A stretch of 64,000 nt of DNA from Thereva unica (lineage: Eukaryota; Arthropoda; Insecta; Diptera; Therevidae): the NCBI GenBank assembly GCA_949987705.1, contig OX465281.1, forward strand, positions 240,519,143 to 240,583,142, read 5' to 3'. Positions within the stretch are counted from its first letter, which is position 1. Each line of letters opens with the position of its first letter. Positions 42,436 through 53,700 of this stretch are shown piece by piece. The notes beneath the pieces are model-generated. The model was not told where the DNA came from and did not search any database. It saw nothing but the letters and a program-made list of their open reading frames with translations. A program made the translations under genes and the position numbers.

Positions 42436-45400
42436 TAGTCCAGTCAATTTAGACATCCGAGGGTACAGAAATTCACACCAAGCTGAAAATTTGTAGGATT
42501 GTTCAAAGCACCGTTATAAATGAAATCTAAAAAGTCCTCATCGATCCGGCACCTGGAACCTGGATTTACTCGGGGTCAAAGGTCACAAAAACGGGGTTTT
42601 CGCGATTTTCAGCAAAACGGTAACTTTTATCATAAAATTTATTTATTTATTTATTTCATATTGAATAGGGATGTACACAAGACTTACATCTTTTAGAGTA
42701 CATAGAACAATAAATTGATAAAAATAAATTTTAATATACATATAAACTAATCTAAACTTAATAAACTAAGAAGAGGGGAAAATAGGGAAAAGAAAGAAAA
42801 TATTTTGAAGTAAAGATCATAGAGAGGAAAGAGAACAGAGAGAATGAAAATAGTAATAAAAAACTTTACTAAGATAGGACAAGAATATGTGGAAGTAAGG
42901 AAGAGAAAGATTAGAAATACTAGAAAGAAGAAGAAGAAAGAAAAAGAGATGCTTGCCTTCTGAATGCTGTGACTGTGCCTATTCTTTGGATGTAGTTAGG
43001 AAGACTATTCCAGAGCCTGAGCGAGTGCACAAAGAAAGAACGACTACCAATTAAGGAGAAATGTGCGGGAATGAGAAATTTAATTGACCGCAGGGATTGG
43101 AGGGGCGTAAGGAAGTCGGAAAGATAAGACGGACTGTTAGTACGGAGAACTTTATGCAGGAGGATCAATGCCATAACATCAATAAAGTGAAAAAGGCCGC
43201 AACCCAGCAAGGAATTTTGCACACCAGACACATGATCAGACCTCCGCATGTGAAAAATAAACCTTAAACAATCGTTAAAAGCAACTTGGAGCCGCTGACG
43301 GCAGGATGAATCGAGGGATATATATACAAGGGCACCATAGAGGAAATGAGGTAGAACGAGGGACTTAACAAGTTTGAGGCGAATAGATGGCGATAAAAGA
43401 CTAGAATATAGCCAGAGTTTGCGTAAAGTGCCATAGATCTTGGAGATCATAAGTGAAACATGTTTGCAACAGGATAGTTTGGAGTTAATAACAATACCAA
43501 GATTATTTATACAGTCAACAATAGGAAGAGGGGTATTATCAAGTAAGAGAGATGGGATATTGTCAGTGGACAAAGAGCGACGACTAAGAAATAGTACTTG
43601 GGATTTATTAGGATTGAGTTTAAGGAAATTGAAAGAGCACCATTCATTAATTTGGGATAAAGTATCATTGAAATCCGAAATACAGAGTTCAAGCTGACTA
43701 GGAGGACATGATGTATACAGCTGGAGATCATCAGCATATAGATGAAAGGAGGAACGATGGATAACAGAGGGAAGATCATTGACATATAGCGAAAAAAGAA
43801 GAGGGCCAAGTATAGAGCCTTGCGGAACTCCCAAAGGCACAGGTAGAAACGAGGATTCAACATTGTTATGGCGGACACACTGAAGTCTATTAGAGAGAAG
43901 AGAATAGAAAAGTCGAATAGCAGAGGAAGAAAAGTGGTAGAGTTGGCTAAGTTTGGAGAGCAGAAGAGAGTGAACCACAGAATCGAAAGCCTTAGAGAAA
44001 TCCAGAAGAACCAGAATCGCAATATCACCCTTGTCGATCGCAGAGCGCAAGTCAGTCGTTACCTTTAATACAGCTGTTTCACAGGTATGGGATCTACGAA
44101 AGCCGGATTGGAATTTAGAGATGAGGTTATTATATTCAAGATGTTGCAGAACTTGGGTATACACAATTTTTTCAAAGCCTTTGGCAAGAAAGGGAAGAAT
44201 ACTGATAGGACGAAAATCTGTTAAGTCAGCAGGAGAGGACTTTTTAGGTAAGGGAATGACTCTGGCTTTCTTCCAAAGCGAGGGAACTTGAGAAGTTGTC
44301 AGGCAGTAATTGTAGATATGCGTGATAGTTTCCACGATTAGTGGCAAGAGTAGCTTAAGAAAGCGGGGGGAAAGCTCATCACAGCCTATGCTATTAGAAG
44401 AAATAGATAGCAATATCTCAAGGACTTCAAGCGAGTCGACACAGCGGAAGTTAAAACCATCAGAACTAAGTGAGTCAAAGCAGAAAGGACTAGGAAAGGA
44501 GGTGGATGCAGAGGTAGGGGTAGACTGAATGAAAGATGAATTGAGAAGGTTCACATCAGCCTCAAACGGGACTACCGCAGGAGCATGAATGCCCAGCGAA
44601 CGAAGATTAGCCCAAAGCTCTTTAGAATTTAGTTTTGGGTCAAGCTTACGAGAATAGTACTCACGCTTCAAAGATTTAACCTTGCTATTTATGAGGTTTC
44701 GAAGCTGTTTGTAGTCATTACGGTAACTGAGATTCCTAGTCCTGCGATAGCGTCTATACAAGAGCTCCCGCTGAATTATAAGGTCATGGACTTCACGAGA
44801 GAGCCAGGGACAAGGAGAGGAGGGACTAATTGCTCTTGTAACAAGGGGTACACATTGATCATAAGCAGATAAAATGAATGAGGTCAAGATATCGACTTTG
44901 GTGTCAACAGAAGTTGTGTTGTAGATAACACTCCAGGGCATAGAGGATGCGACTTCAGAAAGCAGGTCAGAACTAACATTCCTATAATCACGATAAGAAA
45001 AGGAGGAAGGTGCGGAGCAGGGAAGAAAATCAAAACGAGAGGAGAGGAATAGGATATCATGATCAAGAAAGCTAGGAGGGGAGATTTGATTGAATTTTAA
45101 CACTGAATCAATGGATGTAGCAGTAAGAACATCAAGTTGGGACGGGTTTAGACAGTGCAGATAAGTTGGGAGTTGATTTAAAACATGTAAATCCAGAGAT
45201 TCAAGAAAATGTCTGAGGGTGTTCGCACGTGTATTAGCTTTCAACAAATCAACATTAAAGTCGCCAGCAGCAATTATATTCTCATAGCGGCGAGAAAGGC
45301 TAGAGACAAGATTGTAAAACTCAGCATAGTGTTTACAAAGTTTGTAGATTATGCGATTACCTACAAAAAAGGATCTTATACATTTTCCCGTACGAATTGT

Positions 45401-45787
45401 CATTCATGAGATATCGCCGTTTTAAAGATTTAAAGCACTCATATCCCCTCACTTGCAACTTGTATGGCCGAATTGCCATTTACTTAAACTTTAATAACTT
45501 CTAGACCGATTATAGTAGAGCAACGTAATTAGGCTCATCTTTTAGGTAAATGTGTATTCTTTTACAGAAACCTGAGTGACTCCGTTTAGAAGATATGTAG
45601 GTTCAAAGTATGGGAAAACTGCTGAAAAACCACTACGTTTTTGTGACCTCCATGTTCCAGGTGCCGGATCGATGAGGACTTTTTAGATTTCATTTATAAC
45701 GGTGCTTTGAACAATCCTACCAATTTTCAGCTTGGTGTGAATTTCTGTACCCTCATACCTATTTTTTGGTCTAATTTGACCGGACTA
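42436..45787. mobile_element. TA-flanked inverted-repeat element interrupted by LINE-G
   Basis: TA at 42436-42437 and 45786-45787 flank GTCCAGTCAATTTAGAC (left) and GTCCGGTCAAATTAGAC (right, opposite strand). The arms run for about 150 bases each (to about 42593, and from about 45636), sharing GAGGGTACAGAAATTCACAC, GCACCGTTATAAATGAAATC and GGTCACAAAAACG. About 2.8 kb of LINE-G sits inside, so the DNA element is older than the LINE insertion. No transposase is present in the arms; a mariner-like transposase relic lies just outside, from 45.83 kb. Confidence 0.78.
42637..45403 (-). CDS. LINE-G: intact endonuclease (partial)/reverse-transcriptase frame, CR1/L2-like
   Basis: An 827-codon frame on the minus strand (45403-42920) has no internal stop. 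The endonuclease is 5' truncated: only NIIAAGDFNVDLL and SFLDHDILFL (final strands) remain. The first 10-15 residues (MTIRTGKC...) are read from the host element at the truncation junction and are not LINE protein. The polymerase is complete: CDELSPRFLKLL, KKARVIPLPKKS, DFRPISILPFLAKGFEKIVY, FQSGFRRSHTCETAVLKV, LVLLDFSKAFDSVVHSLLLS, GVPQGSILGPLLFSLYVNDL, FHLYADDLQLY, LKLNPNKSQVLFLSRRS and NNLGIVINSKL. The C-terminus is SRSFFVHSLRLWNSLPNYIQ. The 3' end is a (TTTA)n stretch on the plus strand (42637-42656), i.e. (TAAA)n. It is the only undamaged polymerase frame in the window and hence the youngest LINE, but without a full endonuclease it is not autonomous. Confidence 0.9.
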
Positions 45788-45827
45788 GCTCACGAGCTTT
45801 TTGATGCATTAGTGTTTGCGTCGTGAG

Positions 45828-46800
45828 TAAACATCATTGGGTGTGAACTTTACACCAGAAAATCATCTTCTTCAACATGCAGAATTTTCGCATTTGGGCT
45901 TATGCGAACCCAAAAGTTATTGATGAAGCTATGCATTCACGAAAAGTCACCGTGTGGTGCAGTTTTTTGAAGCGACGGAGAGCACTTTTTCGAAAACGAA
46001 GCCATCAAAGCTATTACCGTGAATGGTATCTGCTATCGCTCAGTGGCGCCCGCCTGGAACTATGTTTACAGACTTACTGGAAATCACAATAGAACTCCCA
46101 CAAGATCGGAATTATTAAAAAGGAACACCACCTAGATCACAATGAATTGATATATCAAGTTTCGACATCTTCGCCTCACTATTAGTGAACACGGTAACAT
46201 TTCACGCAGATACCAAAGTCCGTCATTAAAATATACCCAGTAAAAAAGTTAGTGATGTAACAACAGTTGTAAATACGAAGAAGTTTATGTAGTTATTAAT
46301 CTACATTTAATTAAATCATACAATTAATGTTACCAACGAAGCGTTACAATAATAAATAATATAATATACATATAATAAAAAACACTAACGAAATCTGGAA
46401 TGAATTAGCTAACCTCCTGAAAGTGCAATTGGTATGGTGAAACCACCCTGCAGCGCCATGAAAACGTTGTGGCCGCAATTTAAATATTTCTGGAGAATAT
46501 ATCGTTAAAACAGGATGGTGCCAACTTTCTCGTGACAAAAATCTATGATCGCATTATATCCCGAGATGGTGATCATAATTGGCCGCCCAGATCATGTTGG
46601 ACTTCTTTCTTTGGGGAAATCTGCAAGAAAAGGTGTACACCAATAATTCAAAAGCCAGAAGGACGAGGTAATTCGACATTTTCTGAACATGAGGTACAAT
46701 TATGAGGATCATCCAAAATTTAGACAAGCATATGGAGTTCTAACGCAAGAGATCACTGGTGAATATTCTCAAATTCTTTTATAACTGAGTGTTTTATTCA
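45828..46800 (+). pseudogene. Mariner-like DDE transposase remnant (copy 1)
   Basis: Broken frames follow the order of an IS630/Tc1/mariner-superfamily transposase: FRIWAYANPKVIDEAMHSRK, VTVWC, then in a second frame TFFENEAI and ITVNGICYRS. After an AT-rich gap come QDGA, RIISRDGDHNWPPRS, DFFLWGNLQEKVYTNN and IRHF. FFEN...VTVNG.RYR and WPPRS.DL..DFFLWG are hallmark strings of this family. Stops and shifts make it inactive. Confidence 0.75.
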
Positions 46801-48984
46801 TTTTACGTGGAGAAATACCTAAAGGGGTATCCTTTATAAGAACTAAATTCAATCAATTTAACTTTGTTGTAAAAGTACATCGACAAACATTTATATTTCA
46901 TGAATAAACCTAAAAGTAAATATACGAATATCTTGACTCACCACAAAAACTCTAAACCAACTTTTCAATTTGTTCAAAATTTTCAAATAAAAATTAAAAC
47001 TAACTCAGAATTTATGACTAAGATAAAGCTAATAAACTGCCACGAGATAAGAATAGAAGAAAAAAATTGGTATTTCCTTTAACAAAGAATAATTTCTAGA
47101 TCATTAAACCAGCCTAAGCCTCGACCAGTTATCGAACTGATCTGACAATAATTCAAACAAAAATCTCCTTATTTTTACTGTGCTGGATGTTGTTGCTCCA
47201 TCCCTCCGGAATGAATCTAATTTGAAATCAAATCATCTAAGAGCAATTGCCTGTCTATAGAGCTCCGGATCGAGGCTTCACCTAGATTAACTCGTACAAT
47301 AGACCGTGCATAATTGAATGCCGAGCAAGATTTCCCAGAACCCAGAGACATCGATCGGAAACAAGTCAAAAGCATGCTCTTCAGTGTCTGCCCCCTGAGC
47401 ATAAAGTAGTGGCAATGATGGCGTAATAAAAATGAGTAACAGATGTAAAAGCGGATAAAATGCCCGACCGCGCGCGCTGCCTGAAGAATAAACAACGAAT
47501 ATACACATTTTCGAACAACGACGACGAAAAATTTCTGAGGTAATTTCGAAGAATAGTCATCGTCGGTGTACGATGTACGCGAAGAGCTCCGTCTTTTGTT
47601 GAAGTGTCATCGAACCGTGGAGCATGGAAGTCAAATAGCGATCCGGCAATCAACTCGGTCGGCCATACCCAGATTTTTAGTACTTCTCAAAATTTTTAAT
47701 CGTTCCAACTTCAATTTAGTTATATTCCCTCCTAGTTCACTGACACCTTTTTCCCCCCGGCCCGGACGCCGCCCGCCCGCACAGCCCCCAAGGGGGGATG
47801 ACGGAGCAGTCGAAGCGGGTAAAGTGATAATCGCATTGTTGCTCCAGCTCTGTTTGTGGAATTAGAAACATTTGTTCGTAGGTGATCGCGTCACGTATTT
47901 GGAGTGGGAATAGAGAAAATGTGCTCAACAGCGGGCCTAAGTACAAACTGTGGTAATTGCTCATGCTCGCACCCATATACGAAACTGACATACCTGGGGT
48001 TGTGACAAGCGCGCTCGGCTTATGATGATTAAACATTCCTAGGAAGAGTACCGGAGCCCCCTTATGGCTGTATGATATCGGGCCGACCTGATTCCCGAAG
48101 AATCAACTCATTCATAACCACGATCACTGACTTGTGTGTTGAAATCGATGTTGATCAAGCACCGATCTGCAGCTTTTGTGGATCGTGTTTTTTCGTAATT
48201 CTCTATTTGAATTTATATAAATTTTTTTCTTTATTATTTATGCTTCTTAAAACTCTTTTACCATTATATATACATATACATATGTGAGTACAGTTAATTT
48301 ATATAGATGGCCGGCCAATAGCCACATTTTGATGATTGGCTTCGTTTGTTCTGACTATTCCGTGCCATATGGCATGCCGAACTATTATTTGGAAGCTGAA
48401 CGTGACTAGCATTTGGCGAAGATCGTTGATCTTCATTGTATCTTGGAGGTGAAATTAGAGAAGAAGAAAAAACTCCACGGCATTTTTATTACGTTGAGTC
48501 ATTAGAGTGAGTGATATGTGCTGAGTGAAAAATTAAACCAATTTGCTTAGGTTTTTTTTTCGTTCGTTCGGATGGAGTTGGAAATTTTTTTTAGATAAAA
48601 TGAGCGTTATGATTTTTTTTTAGATTTTTATTTAGATGAAAAGACGAATTTCAAATTGGAATTGTCTTTTTTTTGGATAAAATATTATTGGGAACAATTT
48701 GGGATAGTTTTGGAAGGATTGTTGCGTATTGTTCGATGTTTTTATTAAATTGAGGTTTTTTTTCTTAAATTTTGTTTAACACACACGAGTTTTTTGACTC
48801 TGCCAGAAGTTTGACATAATAGGAGCAAATGTTTAATAGTAAATCCCATTTCCATCAACCCCAATTGAACTTTCGTGTTCGATTATGGACGTTTTTTTAG
48901 GAATCTTTGAAATAAGACAAACAGTTCTCAACAGATCATTGAACTTTATAAACCCTCTTCATTATATTAGAGATTAGAGGACGG
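46801..48984. other. Spacer with a GC-rich island near 47.75-47.80 kb
   Basis: Mostly AT-rich and without recognised coding sequence. A sharp 60-base GC-rich patch (CCCCGGCCCGGACGCCGCCC, then GCCCGCACAGCCCCC) sits between overlapping open frames on both strands at 47.2-48.1 kb; it could be part of an LTR or a promoter, which I cannot decide. From 48.3 to 48.9 kb the plus strand is very T-rich. Confidence 0.35.
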
Positions 48985-51900
48985 TAGCACCGAGAAGTCT
49001 CGCGAGCACTGCAACATATAAGGGTTATTGTATGTATGACCCTAGAACTCCGCCGTCATCTGGTCCCAAGTCCAGGGTGTGAAGAGGGTGGTCGACTTGC
49101 CAAATTTACCAAAATCGGGAAACCGAAAAAAACTAAAAAACCGCATGGATACACGAACTAACTAGTCATGAAATAATGACTCCGGGGCAGCCGATGCGCT
49201 AGCGCTATGAACCAGGGATGCTGGTGTAATGCGGGTTACTGGCCGAACACAAAAATTAGTCACACCGAAAATGGAAATTCTTTTCGCCACGTGGAATGTA
49301 CGAACAGGACATTACGTCGGTCAAAAAAAATCATAGCAATTGAATTGTTGAAATACAAAATATCAGTTGCTGCGCTATCGGAACTACAACTTACCGGGTC
49401 CGAGACATTGACGATCGTCCCGCCAACAATCGACGAAACGATGACACTTTACTATTCCGATGGTGAGAGACGAAAGACTGGAGTCGTCTATCGACGGGCT
49501 GCCAACAGCGTTAGCCCATTCAAACCGCGTTTGGCGGTAATAACCATTGGGGGAACGATCAAGACCATTTACGATCATCTTCAACAGACACGATACGATG
49601 ATACCTCGAACCGACTTAATCATACTCGCGGGGACTTCAATGCACATTCAGAAGCAGATCGAACCTGGGAAGGAACGATGGGAAAATTCAGACACGGGGT
49701 AATTAACGACAACGGCTTACGTCTGCTTTCATTCAAACAATTTGATCGTTGGCAACGGCATTTTTCGCCATCCCCTCAAACATCAACTCACCTGGCGAAA
49801 TACATCCGGCAACGACTCGGCGTTGTTAGACTGCGCTTTGATCAACGTAGATCGACGCTAAAAGTCATACGTGCAACGCGTGGGCCCGATTGCGGGTCGG
49901 ACCATTATCTTGTTCGAGCGAAATTACAGATGCGATTACAAAGAGAGAAGAAAATGGCGCCACCACCAGCCAAGAAGAATTCGGCGTGCCTACGGGACCC
50001 GGCCATCGGACGGGAGTTTCAAATGGCACTATCCAACAAATTCGCGACGCTCGCAATACAGGACAATATCGATGTAGAAGAAAGGTCCATTGTGGGGTGT
50101 GCAATGGAGTTGTGTCCATCCATCTGTAAACGGACGCAGCCATGGATCTCGTACAGTTGTCTGGACCTCTTCGATCAACGGAAGCGAATGAAACACGTCA
50201 ACTTTGAGCAATTCCGACGATTGAACAAAGAAGTTCAACAGAAAATGAAATCGGAACGAGAAGCGTACTGGAATAACGTTTCGGCCGACATGGAAAAAGC
50301 GGCGTCGAGGCACGAGTACCGGACGCTGTACCAGACAATCCGACGGTTAGGCGGCAAAACAGCATCAACAAACGACAACATCAAAAAATTGGATGGAACT
50401 TTCGTGGCCTCTCCCGATGGGCGCCTGCAGGGGTGGAGAGAATTGTTCTACCAGCTGTACAACCATGATCCGCCACAAGGTCCAGCATCCGAACAGCAGA
50501 TTTATCGAACAGTCGACGAATCAGTTTCTCGATACCGAACCGACAATTATCGAGGTGAAGACGGCAATCAAAACGCTGAAAAGTGTAAAAGCCCCGGGAA
50601 TAGACAAAGTCACCGCCGAATTTGTAGTCTTATCACAACGAATCCATGTCCTCATAACACACATATGGCATTCGGATCGTGTCCCGTCGGTATGCCAATT
50701 TTGAAGAAAGGCGAGAGTCGGGAATGCAAGAATTATCGCGGTATTAGTCTCCTTTCGATCGTCGGCAAGGTATTTACAAAAATCATACAATCGAGGCTAC
50801 AGAAACATCGAGAGCAAACGAGCCGGAAAGAACAAACAGGATTTAGACCACATCGAGGATGTATTGATCAAATACTCGCTCTCCGTCAGCTATTTGAAGA
50901 AATAATTCGTTCCGACAAACGATCTATCGTCGTTTTGATTGAGTTCAAATACGTTTTTGATTGAAACCATTGGAACAGCTTATGGAGAGCCTTGGAAATC
51001 GAAGACGCGCCATTAAAAATCAACTTCTCCAATCGTCCTACGATGGCTCAACCATTGTTCGGATTTTGAAGCGACTTATCCCAGGAGTTCCCGATTCAAA
51101 TGGGTGTCCTACAGGGAGACGTCGCCACTTCTCTGCAACATTGTGATCGACGCGATTATTTGTGAAGCGATTCAGAATTCTATACGACGACAATTTCCTA
51201 ACCGACTTAATGTTCGCCGACGATAACGCAGTCTTCGAAAACACGGATGCCGAAGCAACGGAGGACATTTTCAGCATATCCTGGACATACGGGCTAAAAA
51301 TCAATGCGGAAATGATCAAAGTGCTCACAATGGACGCATAGACAGCCAGTGTTCACCTGGATGGAGCCCAAATCGAACCAATTCCTATGTTCAAATATTT
51401 GGGATCATTGGTTGAGGGAACGAAAATGTCATCGACGCCCGACGTTCACACCTGCTTTGGCCAGACAAAAGCAACATTCGCCTCGCTCAAGTAGTGCATA
51501 TGGAAACGAACAAATATTACCATCAAAACGAAAGTACGTCTTTACCGAACGTCGATCCTTCCGATTTATGGGTCGGAAACGTGGACATTGTTCAAGCCGG
51601 ATGTCAACAAGCTCGAGGTCTTCTAACTGCAATGCTTGAGGCAGATTATCGGTTTCTCGCTAGGCAATCGCCTTTGAAACGAGACAGTTAGACGAAGATG
51701 CGATCAACAGACAATGATAAGACAAAAACGTCGAAGACAGTGATTTGGACATGTTTGCCGAATGGATGATAACCGCTTATCAAGTAAATTTTTCTGGAGA
51801 ATTCAGCGATCGGCATGGAAGAAAACCTGGCTAAAGAATATCGAGAGCGACTTAATGAATCAACGATTCTCGGCTCGAGACGTCTCCCAAAATCGTCAAG

Positions 51901-52003
51901 AATGGAAACGAATCGTAAATGGAGCTCGAGAAGCAGCAGCATATTCGTTGCGGGGACGTCTCGCTGGGACCGCTGGCTAACGGATCAAAGAAGAAGAAGA
52001 ACA
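48985..52003 (+). mobile_element. LINE-D: full-span but broken endonuclease/reverse-transcriptase element
   Basis: A leader (about 48985-49270) precedes the probable start at 49271 (MEILFATWNVRTG), followed by a frame change in an A-run near 49322. The main frame (to 50964) holds IIAIELLKYKISVAALSELQ, TRGDFNAHSEADRTWEG, PDCGSDHYLVRAKL, EFQMALSNKFATLAIQDNID and, after further shifts near 50520-50700, ILKKGESRECKNYRGISLLS, EQTGFRPHRGCIDQILALRQ and the first-Asp region, here decayed to VLIEFKYVFD. Later fragments in other frames include a FADDNAVF box near 51210 and FKYLGSLVEGTKM near 51395. The 3' end is an AAGAAGAAGAA tract at 51989-52003. The catalytic motifs and breaks show a dead R4/RTE-like LINE. 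Confidence 0.85.
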
Positions 52004-52009
52004 TTATCA

Positions 52010-52700
52010 TTTTCTCTGGCAGTCAAGATGCCCTGTTGGCCATTAAATCTCACAAAGTGTCATCAAGGATCATCTTGGATGGTTTCCTATTTCTGAAATC
52101 GCAGGAACAACAATGTCAGGCTGATGTGGATTCCGGGCCACAAAAGCCACATTGGTAATGAAATTGCTGACAGCCTGGCTAGAGTAGGTGGCAAACTCAT
52201 CACATATCGGTCCGAAGCCTTTCTGCAGCTGAGGACCATTTTACACGATGAAACACGAGACAAAAAGTTTCCTGTAAGCTTGTTCGGTTGGAAGGAGACA
52301 AGTTAGAGAGTGTTCTCTCAAGCACTCTCTCACCTCTCGACACGGGCATTAAAAATTGGGTCGACCAGCTGTTTCTTAACAGCTGGACAAGAACTCAGGG
52401 TGCTTATCAAGTTAAAAAATTCATCCAAATCGATAAAGCTAAAGCAGGAAAATTTTTAATTCTCAGGAGCTGGGAAGTGGGGTGTTCCTGACGGGCCACT
52501 GTCATCTAAACAAAATAGGATTGGTAGCCAATTGCAGCTTTCGGTTCTGCGGGGCTTTCCTACTCCCAGGGAGATTTGAGTTAGAAACCCTAAATCAGTT
52601 TTAGGCTAAAAGCCTTAACCTAGGTGGTTTTTATAGATGGGATGGCACAATAGGTCGCAGTGCCCGCCGAGGCGAATCTCAGCAAGAAATATGGTGGGGG
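52010..52700 (+). mobile_element. LINE-E 3' end (RNase H), second copy
   Basis: It begins directly after the A-rich tail of LINE-D: IIIFSGSQDALLAIKSHKVS, then in another frame WIPGHKSHIGNEIADSLARV (the RNase H GH..GNE.AD motif), IKNWVDQLFLNSWTRTQG, and a 3' UTR matching 13.4-13.8 kb. Relative to that copy it lacks the Cys-rich tail region, an internal deletion. Confidence 0.8.
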
Positions 52701-52769
52701 CCATCTAGACCTTCGGTATTCTACATTGAACAACTCTGACATTTTTTAGCCGATTTCGACAAATGTATA

Positions 52770-53110
52770 CGATTCTAAATCGTCATTCAGCACCATTTAA
52801 GGTTTGACGAACTTCTATTTTCAACAAGCCGACGCACCTTGCCACACCGCAGCAGCTTCGATAAAATTCTTGACACGTTGTGTCGAAAAATAGTGATTTG
52901 GAGAGGTCTCCACGTTTTTCGGATTTAACGGCATCAGACTTTTTTCTGTGGGGTTATTGAAAAAGTAGTTTATGTCGGCAAGCCGAAGACCGTTGACAAA
53001 ATCAAAGCTAACATACGAGCCGAAATAGCTGTTATAACGACCGAAATCTTGGCCAATGCTATGCAGGATGCCCACGAATAGGTTGTATTGGTCTTGCGCA
53101 AGAACAAGAC
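52770..53110 (+). pseudogene. Mariner-like DDE transposase remnant (copy 2)
   Basis: The broken frames give FQQADAPCHTAAASIKFL, then SDFFLWGY.KKVVYVGKP, VDKIKANIRAEIAVITTEIL and ANAMQDAHE. This is the C-terminal third of the same family as copy 1, with at least two frame changes. The first Asp region is not present. Confidence 0.75.
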
Positions 53111-53700
53111 CAAGAATGCAAGAGCAAGATCATTTTGGATCATAACTAAATAAAACCTGAATGTTGTTTACTCAAGGGCGATCCATACATATCCGTGACG
53201 TGTCGGCGACTTCAGTGCAGTACCGGAAGCATCAGTGAAAAAAAAATTATCAGTAAGATATAATTCCATGCAACCAATTGAGAAATTCCCAGAGATCCGA
53301 TGCAGTAGGGCACCGACGATCTCAGTACCCTTCAGGCATCAGTGAAAAAAACAAAAACTACTTTGCCACTGATATTTTTAATTTATCCCGGACAAATTCA
53401 AGTCTATGATGTACTTGAGACCACTGTCCAAATTTAAAAACTTACATTTCATGGAACATTGTGCACTGATACGAAAAAAGCGCTGCTGTGCTGTGTGAAT
53501 GTCAGTGAAAAATTCATCACGGAAACCACTGACATGGAAAGCATCGACGCCGCGGCATTACGGATTTGTGTGGATCGACCTTTATGCGTATTCGTCGCTT
53601 TTTCGATGGGTATTTAGCCGCCTTTTTTATTGGCAGTCCTTTTATAATAAACGCTGGTTAGGCACGGCCTTGGTTAAGGAAGTATAGATCTAGTAATGGT
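53111..53700. other. Spacer with GCATCAGTGAAAAAAA repeats
   Basis: GCATCAGTGAAAAAAA occurs near 53229 and again near 53337 in similar surroundings (CAGTACC). No gene is supported. Confidence 0.35.

Noticed and set aside
43507..44028. 173-codon minus-strand frame inside LINE-G
   Set aside because: It is an out-of-frame shadow of the intact polymerase frame.
47737..48036. 99-codon minus-strand frame over the GC island as a gene
   Set aside because: No domain, no splice context, and an overlapping frame of similar length on the other strand; the GC run alone explains the lack of stops.
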